DNA of 64,000 nt from Chondrus crispus (taxonomy: Eukaryota > Rhodophyta > Florideophyceae > Gigartinales > Gigartinaceae), in the NCBI RefSeq assembly GCF_000350225.1, contig NW_005179023.1, forward strand, positions 27,694-91,693, given 5' to 3'. Shown here piece after piece: positions 21,399 through 30,779 of this stretch. The stretch's first letter is position 1; the number at the start of each line of letters is the position of its first letter. The position numbers and the translations under genes were made by a program. The notes under the pieces were generated by a model, which saw only the letters and a program-made list of their open reading frames with translations, was not told the DNA's origin and searched no databases.

Positions 21399-21807
21399 AT
21401 GGGTCAATCAGCAATCCTGGGAACAAGCATCAAAGACAGCAGCGGCACATCGACACCATCCAAAAGTACCGAACCAGACGCCATTGCACATGATATTCCA
21501 TGGTACAAAGAGCATGTCACAGCCCCCATTGGTGGGTACTCAGCTCGCAAGTTTTGGACAGTTCGAGCGTGGAATGGAACAATGATATCTGAAGGCGCTG
21601 GAATCCAAGGCCTTACACCATTCGACTGCTTCATGAGCATGCATCCATTTGAGCACCTCTCGCTTGTGACCGAACTAACCAACGAGAACCTCCTGGCTAA
21701 AGGTAAAACAGGCATCTCACCGTCGGAAGTGCTTCGGTTTTTTGGGGTCCTTATCCTCATGACACGTTTCGAGTTCGGCAATAAGCAAGATTTTTGGAGC
21801 TCTTTAC
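21399..21807 (+). pseudogene. piggyBac transposase, N-terminal part
   Basis: The translated segment (IPWYKEHVTAPIGGYSARKFW...TPFDCFMSMHPFEHL...ISPSEVLRFFGVLILMTRFEF) matches the start of the DDE_Tnp_1_7 domain, where transposases read P...F...FF...l..i...TN......t..E...f.Gi.i.Mg. The frame is cut at 21,807 by a solo LTR and resumes at 22,434. Confidence 0.75.
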
Positions 21808-22428
21808 TGTAGTATAATGACCGGCGCGAGCGCGCGGAGGTCATCGGACGGCCGTATACGGTATACACGTGGGCGGCTGTGCCCACGTGTAGCGAGCGCG
21901 CGCGCATGCCGAGCGGTCGTAATCTGGCGTACGTGTACAGTAGTGCACGTGTCGTCCGAGCGGTAGTCTGTAAGCAACACGCGTGTACAGTAGGGCACAC
22001 GTGTAGTAGCAGCGTCCGTGCGGTAGTAGCAATTATGGCGCTAGTTTTTTAATTGTGTACAGTACCCGGCACGCACTAGGCGGCAGGTACTGTACTACTG
22101 TACTGGGACAGGTGTCCGAGGCGTCCCTCTGCGGGGTTAAGACCTGGCACCCGTCCCCACCAGTAAACGGGGGCAAGCTCGCCCCCGTCCCTTTTGCGCC
22201 TACGTACGTCCGCTTTCGGTTGTCTGTCGCGCGCGCTGGCTTCTAACTTGTTACCAGTCGCTCCCGTTCACGCACCACGGGGCGACTGCGCGTAACCGGC
22301 CAGTGAGCCACTCCCTTTTCGCGAGCTCGTCTGATCGGTTCAATTGGCGCGTCGCGTCCGCACCGCGTGCTCCCTCGCTAAAGCCTCCGCCTCTCACCCA
22401 ACCCAGGGCGGAGAGGAGTTATCCCACA
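21808..22428. mobile_element. Solo LTR inside the piggyBac transposase
   Basis: This 621-bp sequence starts TGTAGTATAA and ends TTATCCCACA. It is flanked on both sides by the 5-bp duplication TTTAC (21,803-21,807 and 22,429-22,433). The ends and GTAC-rich content match the Gypsy LTR style seen later in this window, though the interior is a different subfamily. No internal retroelement sequence remains, so it is a solo LTR. Confidence 0.85.
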
Positions 22429-22433
22429 TTTAC

Positions 22434-23824
22434 CTTCATCTAAGTATATACCTGCACCTTCTTTTGGTCGCACGGGGATGTCACGAAATAGATTCTTTGA
22501 TATATTAAGCAATGTTCGCTTCAGTCGTCAGCCATCGCACCAGGGCAATCTTTCGACAGCATCATTTCGATGGAAGCTTGTGGACGACTTTGTGCAGGCT
22601 ATCAACATGCACAGATTGGAGCGTGTGACGCCTTCTGATCTTATTTGTGTCGATGAGTCCATCTCGAGGTGGTATGGACTAGGAGGTCACTGGATAGACG
22701 TGGGACTTCCACAGTATGTGGCAGTTGACCGCAAACCCGAGCATGGGTGTGAAATACAAGATGCCTCATGCGGGAGAAGCGGTGTTATGATGCGTTTAGA
22801 GTTAGTGACAACGGCAGAAGATGAAGCGAAAAAAGAGAATGAGGGAAGCATGTTACATGGAGCTGCAGTCTTGAAACGTCTCGTTTCACCGTGGTCCGGT
22901 TCGCATAGAATCGTGTGTGCAGACTCTTATTTTGCAAGTGTTTATGCTTCTGAGATGCTGCTGAAGTTGGACCTTAAGTTTATCGGTGTCGTAAAGACAG
23001 CGACAAGGCTGTATCCAATGGATTACCTTTCGAAACAAGAGCTTTCGGAGAGGGGACAGCATATCAGTCTGGTAAGGAAGGGGCTAAACGGAAACAATAT
23101 GATGATGGCGCTCATGTGGTTGGATAGGAATAGAAGGTATTTTATTTCAACAGCGTCGTGTGCAGAGCAAGGTGACGCCTACCTCCGCAAGCGCTGGAAG
23201 CAATTGGAGGGCGGTCCAGAAAACGTACAGGTGCATATACGGCAGCCAAAAGTCTGCGAGATATACTACAGTTGTTGCGCCCAGGTGGATAGACATAATC
23301 GCTGCCGTCAAGAAGTTTTGGATATGGAAATGAAAATTGGGACTCAAAGCTGGCATTTCCGTATGAACACATCGTTGCTCTCAATTTGTGTAGTAGACAG
23401 TTGGTTGCTCTGGAAAGGGGCTCATGGTTCAAGAAAGCACATGAATCAACGGTCGTTTTACGAGGCATTGGCGACAGAGTTAATTGACAACTTTTACGAA
23501 CGACCATACTTGAGAGGAAGAGGCACGACAGGAGCATCGAAATCACAGAATAAGGCCCCTGCAGGACGACTGACAAGTGGAGTCGGAATCCACTTGACTC
23601 CGACGAAGCAAAGGCGACGTAAGAGGGATGGAAAAGTTACGGCATATGCTTTGCAAAAAACCTGTAGGGTGTGTAAGATCCACAAGACCACACACCTGTG
23701 TTCTGCTTGCAGTGTGAGTGATAATATTGTTTGGCTGTGTCGTGCAGCGAAAGGCAGGGACTGCTTTTCCGTTCATTTAGGTGAAAAACACAATCTAGAC
23801 AACTCCCTTCTGGAGCAATCGTGA
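22434..23824 (+). pseudogene. piggyBac transposase, main catalytic part
   Basis: About 450 residues from MSRNRFFDILSNVRFS to the stop. The three catalytic Asp blocks of piggyBac are visible: DLICVDESISRWYG, RIVCADSYFASVYASEMLL and CAQVDRHNRCRQ. The C-terminal Cys/His-rich domain (CRVCKIHKTTHLCSACS...CRAAKGRDCFSVH) corresponds to the zinc-binding tail that contacts terminal repeats in the family. This part is open throughout; loss of function comes from the upstream insertion and frame changes. The remnant shows a relatively recently active family. Confidence 0.85.
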
Positions 23825-23828
23825 GGAC

Positions 23829-23889
23829 CTCAATTGAGGATAATTGGTCCCTCAATTGAGGCTCTTGGCCGGTACAATAGACACTAGGG
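23829..23889 (-). repeat. piggyBac right terminal and subterminal repeats
   Basis: Two CCTCAATTGAGG palindromes (about 23,828 and 23,850) are followed by the terminal inverted repeat ending ACACTAGGG. This mirrors the left end. Confidence 0.6.
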
Positions 23890-24055
23890 AGGCGAAGGAA
23901 GGTGTCTGGTCACGGAGGCGTGAGGATCCGTGACACGGATTCTAGGGCACCTGATTGGCGTCCAGCAGCTGTAAAGGCTGATTTAGATTAAAAGGAGGGC
24001 TTCCTGCTGGCCACTAAAACGAGGCTTTGAAAACTACCGAACATTTTCAAACCCT

Positions 24056-24165
24056 CCATCGGATTGCTATACGATTCTATCGTGTCCAGCTATTCCCAAA
24101 ATCTGGCCTACAAAAAATCGGATGGCTATATGATTCTATCGTGTCCAGCTATTCGCAAAATCTGG
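24056..24165. repeat. Two tandem copies of a 59-bp unit
   Basis: A unit containing GGCTATATGATTCTATCG and ending AATCTGG occurs twice, starting near 24,062 and 24,121, with only a few differences. It lies just upstream of the RING-finger ORF. Confidence 0.75.
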
Positions 24166-24309
24166 GGCACTGGATCGCGGACTCTCAAATCTGGGCATCG
24201 AGAATATCTACCTAGATACTCTTTGCAACAACAGCCACTAGTTTGGTAATCATCCCATGAGCGTGGCGGCGATCAGCAACAAAGCGAGTTCGTGCGAGAT
24301 TCCCATTTC

Positions 24310-25028
24310 ATGGCTCAACAGATGGCTAAGAAAGCGAAATTTCCGGGCTGCAATGAGCTCCCAGATGTACAAGAGGTCGCGAATGGGTGCCCCGCGGGGT
24401 GCAGAAGATGCAGCTCAATGTCAGTAAAGCTTTCTGGCTCTTTATCACTTTATTTCAAGGACACGCTTGAAGATGTGTTCGACACAAGCGCGGTGCGCAC
24501 AAATGACTTTAAGATGTCTTGTGGAGAACGTGACTGCAATAATGAGATTTGTACTGCCTTTATAAAACGTAAACGATCAGGACGCCTTGTTTCGGGAATT
24601 AATTGTCATCTTGAAGGCATACTTCAGATGAAAGCGCTGCACCCCGAGGCCAGGGATTTTCCTGATGATGTATGCCTTGTTCGACTTGTGCCACTCTTTG
24701 CATGGATGCATGGAACCAGAAAGGAAAAAAAAGTGCGCAGAAAGATCGCTCTGGATATGAAGTGAAAAAGCCATTAACATGTCAGCACATGTTTCACTCA
24801 AAATGTCTAACACTACTGTTTGAGCTCACAAACAGTGCACTGTTAGTTGACGAGAGCGTCTATGTTACGGCTCCTTGTCCAGCGTGCCGTCAAACAATTC
24901 ACAGCAAAACATTGAGTACTGTACGCATAGAACAAATAACGAAAGACGTTCTCTTGATCTGCGATAATATCAAGAGGCCCCGTAATGGCTCTCGGAGTGC
25001 CTCGAAGTCAAAAAAGCTTCGTATTTGA
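24310..25028 (+). pseudogene. RING-H2 finger protein, frame broken
   Basis: Two overlapping open frames form one likely gene. The first (ATG 24,310 to 24,765) has Cys pairs (GCPAGCRRC, CGERDCNNEIC). The second (24,672-25,028) holds a RING-like metal site: CSTC, then CQHMFHSKC, then CPACRQTI, spaced as a C3H2C3 RING, followed by a basic tail (KRPRNGSRSASKSKK). The switch of frame around 24,670-24,760 could be a frameshift or a missed intron; I see no clean GT-AG pair that keeps the first Cys pair. Such domains usually act as ubiquitin E3 ligases. It may be a host gene or cargo of a mobile element next to the piggyBac copy. Confidence 0.5.
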
Positions 25029-25233
25029 TATTGAAAAGGTCTTTCAGGGCGACCTATTGATCCTTTTCTTTGTGCAAAAGACGCGGAAACTCGATTTTTG
25101 TTTCATCTACTGAACTAAATTTGAGAGTGGGGCAGTCCGCACGCGCTTGGAAATGAAGTAGCCATCACCGTGTTTCCTTAATTCACTTGGCTGGCGAATC
25201 ATTGACTGAATCCTGGGTACCCCAAGCCGTGAT

Positions 25234-25505
25234 TCATTCATTTCTTCCGCTTTTTGAACCTCCCTCATCATCTTTCAACCATCCCGGCGTCTCTTTCGGG
25301 CGTAGACCGTACCCACTTCGACGACGAAGCAGGTGCATTGAACCCCCTCTTGTGACTGGCTTTGCAATTTCATCACCCTTGCTAGGCCATGCAGTCATCC
25401 TACCGGCTCCATCACGCGAGTCTCTGCAACAGCTTATGAAAAATCGAAAACAGGTATCTCTGAATAGATGCTCAGAATCTCCAATCACCACGAGCAGGTT
25501 CTTAG
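25234..25505 (-). pseudogene. C-terminal piece of an SF1 (UPF1/SEN1-like) helicase
   Basis: On the minus strand the frame reads KNLLVVIGDSEHLFRDTCFRFFISCCRD..., then a tail to a stop at 25,234. This is the segment that normally follows motif VI (RRLNVAxxRAK-x-LxxxG) in UPF1-like RNA/DNA helicases. The piece starts exactly where a solo LTR begins, and the missing upstream part (motifs IV-VI) is at 39,434-39,960 on the same strand. CTTAG at 25,501-25,505 and CTTAT at 39,434-39,438 look like the slightly diverged target duplication. This is a host gene remnant split by insertion. Confidence 0.7.
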
Positions 25506-25692
25506 TGTAGTAGAACGTGCCGCGCTCGACCGGCTTCGGGTAGCGGGAGCTGCGACACGTCGTACTGTAGTTCGAGGCGTGCGAGACGCGACGAGTGCCG
25601 TGCACACGTGTAGTAAGAACCACAAAACAAGACAGAAGGGAGTTCGGTAGCTGGTTGGTAGATGTTTTGGTAGAACGGTGTGGGTTCGACAC

Positions 25693-26392
25693 TGTAGCAT
25701 AAACACCCCCAGACGACTGGAGATGTATGCACAGTTCGACCTGTAGACCCCGGATCGGAGAAAGGGTGAAGCGGGCCAACCAGCTACGGAACCGGGCTCG
25801 GGCCCGGGTAGCGGTGGTAGAGCGGGAGCGAGCAGGGACGCGCGCACGCACGAGCGGATCGACGCCTCGACGCCCCGGAGCAGCACTGGGTGACGTACCA
25901 GTGCTGACGGGGGGAGGCGGTTCCGTGCTCGCTCGCGTGCTGCGCGTCCACTCCGGCTCGGCTCCGACTAAACGCGCGCGAAGAGCGAAGGCGACGTTTA
26001 GAATAAGCTGGGTGGACTGACCTTGGCGGTCGGTTGAGGACAAGCCCGTGCTTGTCCCCATACGCCGCCGCCGGTCCGCTCCGTATTTAATATACAAAAC
26101 AATCTATCATAACTCTACAGCACCGAGGTACTGTAGTGGGCTACTGTAGTGCAGGTCGGCCTGCACTGTAATACTGTCAGCTATGTCGAGGCTGACAGTC
26201 CACGTAGTACCCGTGGTGCGTGCGCGCTTCGTCCGCGCGCGGTACACGTGAGCACGTGTATGCGCGTGTCCCTTGTCCCCGTGGTGTACACGTGGACACG
26301 CGCGGTTGTACTGTAGAGCTCGACGCTCTACAGTAGCTGATCTAGTTCTTGATCTAATCTAGTTTAAAGCCCCAGGGGGGGGTTATACCACA
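25693..26392 (-). repeat. Gypsy element 1, 3' LTR
   Basis: This 700-bp repeat starts TGTAGCATAA and ends TTATACCACA on the plus strand. It includes paired CTGTAGAGCTC / GCTCTACAG inverted segments and is followed by a C-run (a polypurine tract on the element's strand). Confidence 0.9.
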
Positions 26393-26410
26393 CGGCCCCC
26401 CCCCTCAAGA

Positions 26411-26428
26411 GTGAACGTCCGCGTTCAC
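26411..26428. repeat. 18-bp palindrome copy A (next to 3' LTR)
   Basis: GTGAACGTCCGCGTTCAC is a 7-bp inverted repeat around 4 bp. It is preceded by a C-run plus TCAAGA. The same block stands at 30,786 (end of pol), 40,592 and 50,599. Confidence 0.9.
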
Positions 26429-27273
26429 TCCCTTGGCTTGTAAAGATGGTCGTGTCTGAGGGTTCCCCCCCTAGTCCGGAGGTGAGCGTGTCCCGTCCCG
26501 ACCCCCTGTTCTTGCCATACTCAATCCGTTTTGGCTTCCCGGGCGTGTGTGCGGGTTCTTTTTCCTTCGTCCCCAACCTCTCTGAGCCGCCTCAACTCTT
26601 CCCTCGTGTCGGCGCGTCTCACTTCCTACTGTCTCCCCTCCCCTTCGTGCTCCGTGCTCCGGTCGTGCTGTCGTTCGCCGAGGAACGTCTCGGTGTCCGG
26701 GTCATGGTATCTCCGTCCGAGGGTCGTGTTGCCCCCTCAGCGGGTCCTTCGTCGGCGTCGCTCGTCTCGGGTCCTCCGCTTCCGCCCCTTCCGTCGCATC
26801 CTGCGGGGGCTGCAGGGTCGTCCCCGCCTCCGTCGGCGGCCCTCGCGCTGTCCGCCGGCCCCGCTCCGAGTCGTCCCGTGACCGTCATGCGCCCCTGGAA
26901 TACGTCGGAGCCCTTCCAAAGGACTCGCGGTTCGCGCGAGTCCACGTCATCCGTCGAGTTAATTACTACGTCAAGCGCCCCGCCTGTGGTCGTCGAGATC
27001 ACCCCCGCTGGCACTCCGGTAGGGCAGGCCCTCGTCGCGCCCGTCCGAGCCCCTTGAGGACCCGCGGATCCGTATGCCGCCCAGGGCGGCGGCCGCGGTC
27101 CCGACGATCGGGCGGTAGCGAATCAGGAGCTGGGTCCGTCCGGCGAGGAGACGGGTGACACTCCGCCGGAGTGGTTTGGGGTCCCGCTCGAGCAGTCGAC
27201 CCCTCTGCCCCTTGACCGCCTCCGGTTCCCTTGGTGCCGGTACGCGCGGTCCGGCATCACCGTCGGGGAGCTG

Positions 27274-28905
27274 TTGTCCCGCGAGCGCCTCCGCCCCGAC
27301 CTACTGCGCGTTCGCAAGGTGTACGAATCGGGGCGGGCGGAGGAGGCTTCCCTCGTACTGGGTCGGCTCTTGGCGGAAGGCGGCGGGGCGGCGTATCAGA
27401 TCCCCGCTGTCGTTGCCTCAGACCGCACGTTTGCGTACAGTCTGAGAGAGGTGGAGTATGTGGATCGGATGGCTACGTATATTTCCCATCGCGACCCAGC
27501 GAGTCCTCGGGAATTCGTCCTGTCCCACGTCTCGGGGCTGTACGTGAGCCCGCGCCCCTTTGCCTATTGGAAGGCTCGGGTCGCCCTCCAAAAATCAGCC
27601 TGTTCGCTCATGCGGCTGCACGGCGTGGGGATCGCACCCCACGATTGGGCGGCATACCGTCACTCCGAGGAGGAGGATGGTCGTGTCTTTCGCTCGGCTT
27701 CCTTCGAAGGAGGCCTAACCGCGGCCGACTTTCCCCGCCTCCCTGCTGTAGTGAGGGAGACATTCCCTTCGTTAGGGGTTCATTCGTTGCTTCCATACGT
27801 TTTAAAGCACCACGGGGTTGCTTGCTCGGATCCGTCGCACCCGGCTTACGCCGATCTCCTTTTCAACGTCGAGCGGGAGTGGGCATGGGCCCTTGGGAAT
27901 GCCTTCATGAACGAGGTGTCGATCCACGGTCGTGTTTTTATCCAGCCCCTCGAGGTGCTGGCTTATTTGGGGAGAGTGGCATGGGACCTCCCCAGCGTCC
28001 CCTTGCACCCGCTCGAGCGGAGTACGCAACATGTGCCCTGGACTTACTCGTTCGCCCTCGAGCTCATGCATCGTGCGAGCGAGGTGGGGGTACATGTCCA
28101 TCGCCGCTGGACCGATTTCACGACCGGCGCGCGTTCCGTCTTCCTCACGTATGATCACCGCTCTGACGCCTTCGTGGCGCGCCAAGTGACGCCAGCGTCC
28201 TCTCCGGGATACACCAGGAGCGGTGGCGGAGTCGGCTCCGTTTCGCGCGAAGTGCGGAGGAAACGATATCGGGACTTAGACAGTGAGCCCGCGGCGTATC
28301 CGGTCGCACGTGCCGGCTCGTCCAGTGACCCAACCGTCGCCGCGAGCGGCCTCTGTTCGACAACGAGTCTTCCATTTACCCCTGTCCCGCCCCTCCACGC
28401 GACGTCGCCCCGGGAGGCGCAGCAGCCGGCGTCCGTGCGCTACGGGACGCTGGGGCGGGACGACATCAGGGCAGTCCCTGTACTCTCCCACGCCTTGGGT
28501 CAGTCCGCCAACCGCGTGTGGCAGGTGGACGGTCTACTCAGCTCACTCTCAAGCTGGTACTTGGCGAGGAGCGATGAAGCACGTCGCCTCGAGGTGAGTC
28601 GTGAGTCCTCCGTAGCCGAGCTGCGACGTGTGCGTAGCGAATTAGAAGCGTTGCGCAAGTCTTCTGACCGCCAAGCGAGCGTGTTGGAGCGGACAACCGC
28701 CGAACGTGACCGGTACCGCCGCGAGCGGGATGACCTCCGAAGCCTTCGCGCGTCGTCCTCGTCGACGCCACGCCCGATCACGCGGGATCCTTACGAGCAG
28801 TCGGGTACGAGGCCGCAACGGTGGGCAACGTCCCGGCTCCTCCGAGACGTGTGCATCGCTGGACTCGCCACAGTGAGGTGGCGTTGCCCCCTTTGGCCGG
28901 GTTGA
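27274..28905 (+). CDS. Long antisense ORF in the Gypsy accessory region
   Basis: This 543-codon frame runs on the plus strand, opposite to gag-pol. Antisense coding potential also extends toward the 3' LTR from about 26,446. I do not recognise a domain. The first 300 residues look like a folded protein with ordinary composition (YVDRMATYISHRDPASPRE, RLHGVGIAPHDWAAYRH, EWAWALGNAFMNEV). The rest is Ser/Arg-rich and ends in a coiled-coil-like stretch (SVAELRRVRSELEALRK then RQASVLERTTAERDRYR). GC-rich DNA can leave long frames open by chance, but the change from globular to coiled-coil composition argues for a real protein. In plants some Gypsy groups carry antisense or extra ORFs; any relation here is unknown. 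It is part of an old virus-like element. Confidence 0.5.
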   Translation: MSRERLRPDLLRVRKVYESGRAEEASLVLGRLLAEGGGAAYQIPAVVASDRTFAYSLREVEYVDRMATYISHRDPASPREFVLSHVSGLYVSPRPFAYWKARVALQKSACSLMRLHGVGIAPHDWAAYRHSEEEDGRVFRSASFEGGLTAADFPRLPAVVRETFPSLGVHSLLPYVLKHHGVACSDPSHPAYADLLFNVEREWAWALGNAFMNEVSIHGRVFIQPLEVLAYLGRVAWDLPSVPLHPLERSTQHVPWTYSFALELMHRASEVGVHVHRRWTDFTTGARSVFLTYDHRSDAFVARQVTPASSPGYTRSGGGVGSVSREVRRKRYRDLDSEPAAYPVARAGSSSDPTVAASGLCSTTSLPFTPVPPLHATSPREAQQPASVRYGTLGRDDIRAVPVLSHALGQSANRVWQVDGLLSSLSSWYLARSDEARRLEVSRESSVAELRRVRSELEALRKSSDRQASVLERTTAERDRYRRERDDLRSLRASSSSTPRPITRDPYEQSGTRPQRWATSRLLRDVCIAGLATVRWRCPLWPG

Positions 28906-30769
28906 GCGCGGGGGTGCCTCGTCACCCCGCCTACTGTCCCCCGGGTCTCTACGATCCGCCTCCTGCGGTGCCGTCCGACGGTGATGACCACTGAGCGGAA
29001 TCCCGGTCTGTCCCCGGGGGCCAGGTCGACCTGCCCTCCTTCTGCGTAAAAACCAATTTCGTTTCTTGGCCTTGGTACTGGGTCCGTCGTGCCCTCTTCC
29101 CCCATCTCCCCCAATTTATCCCTCATTGCCGGGCCTGCTGCGGGGTGTCGACACCTTGCGCCGCGCGAGGTCGGACAAAATCGCGCCTCGGGGCGAGCGA
29201 CCTCGTTCGCGCGTGTATCGCGTCGCGTTCTTCCTTCCCGGGGGTGTCGTCGGGCCCCGGGCGAGGACAGTCCTCGTCACTGTGCCGCCCCGCGGATGAG
29301 AAGGCGAGGAGGCCAGCTTGAGGGATCATTCGATTGATCCGCGCGGACAGGAGGGTCTGAGCAGGTCGCTGCTCCTCATAACCGGCGTCCGCCTTCGCGC
29401 GTGATCGCACGAGCGGCGGTGTGTGCTCCCACGGGGAGAGGGAAGTCCGAACGCCTGGACCCTCGTGACTGCCAGCAAAAATTCTCCGCTCTCCCTTCCT
29501 GTCCGCCCGCCACCCCCGTAGCGCGTTCCTTCCGTCCTGCCATGTCTGCTACCCAGCGCGACGTCGCGCTCCGTACTGTAGTCTCCCCCGCTCCGCTTTC
29601 GGGCGAGCGAGCGGGGGAAAGGGGCCAATCGTTGGCATGCGGGGGACGAGGAAGGAGTGGTATCCTTCCTCATCGCCCGAGCGGTGCGTCAGCGCGGTCA
29701 TGGGAGAGCTCGAGCCCCCCTTGCGAGCCCACGGCGGGGGCGCGTTCGTTGCTCGCGGACCGTATCCACCGCGGGGGGGGTCTTTTCATGCTCAGCGTCT
29801 TGGGCTGCTGTTCTTGGTGCCTGCTCCGCGTTCCGGACGACCCGTGCGTCGGACGTCTGTTGGTTTGACGATTATGAAGGGGGCGGCACCGCTTGCGTGT
29901 GCCGATCGGTGGGTACACGCTGTACTCTTCCCACGCGCCGCTGTCCGGACGTTCCTTGCGCGCTGTTGCGTACAGCACGTGTCTGGGCGTTCTGCCCGTG
30001 CAACCGCCCGTCAGTGTAATTTCCCATTTCACCGATATTTTCTCCCTTATTTAGGGTATGGCGGTGGCTGTTTGTTGGAGCTCTGATCTCGAGTGTATCA
30101 GCGGACGGCGGCCCGTACTGTCTCTTTCTCTCCCCTTGTTCGGACTGGGGCGTACTTGTCGTTGCTATCTAATGCAGCGCTGCGTCTTCCCGTCGTCGCG
30201 GGGGACTCGGGCTCGCCGACCATTTCGGCATAGCGCAGCTGGCCCGGACCGTGGCGTGCAGGACAGCTGTCCCCATGTCGGCGGTACTTTTGGCGACCGC
30301 GGGGCGACTATATCGCTCTGGGAGATCGTCTCCCTGCTGGAGGGCTCCTTGCCCACGGTCCGTGACGAGGTGCCATCATGGCGCAGCTCGTGCTGCTCGC
30401 TTCCTCTGGTTTGCTGACGGGACCTTCGTCGATACGTCTTGACGTCCTCTGGTCAATACGAAACGGGCGGTGCCCTCGTGGGCACTTGTTTTAGGGCATT
30501 TTTCGCGTTAGACCGCGTCACTCTGCCTTCTACTCCTCGAGGTGCGACCGCTTTGCGTAGGGCAGCACGTACTATCCTCCCTCCTGCCTCTTGCCGGCGA
30601 AAACTGGTCGTTTTCGATGAACTTGGTTGTCAATACGTCTTGACGTCTCGCGACTTATTCCGTTGCTGCTCTCTGTGGACAGCTGTCCCTTCGCGCGTCC
30701 CCTTATGCCCCATGTACGCGGGGTGCATTTAATTCGAGGTGGAATTTAATCCGCAACGATGCAGTTGAG
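28906..30769. other. Non-coding part of the Gypsy accessory region
   Basis: This GC-rich sequence lies between the antisense ORF and the end of pol. Only overlapping short frames without domains are present. The TACGTCTTGACGTC motif occurs twice (about 30,433 and 30,632). Confidence 0.4.
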
Positions 30770-30779
30770 GGCCCCCTCC

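Larger units (their letters stand above)
20795..23889 (+). mobile_element. piggyBac-type DNA transposon, interrupted
   Basis: The two ends match as inverted repeats. CCCTTAGTGTCTATTATACC at the left corresponds to the reverse of the right end, which reads GGTACAATAGACACTAGGG. Just inside each end lie two copies of the palindrome CCTCAATTGAGG (the inner left copy is imperfect), a subterminal arrangement suited to transposase binding. A TTAA target duplication, normal for piggyBac, is not visible, so the exact ends are uncertain. The transposase ORF is split by a solo LTR, and the N-terminal part shows further frame changes, so the copy looks non-autonomous now. Confidence 0.7.
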
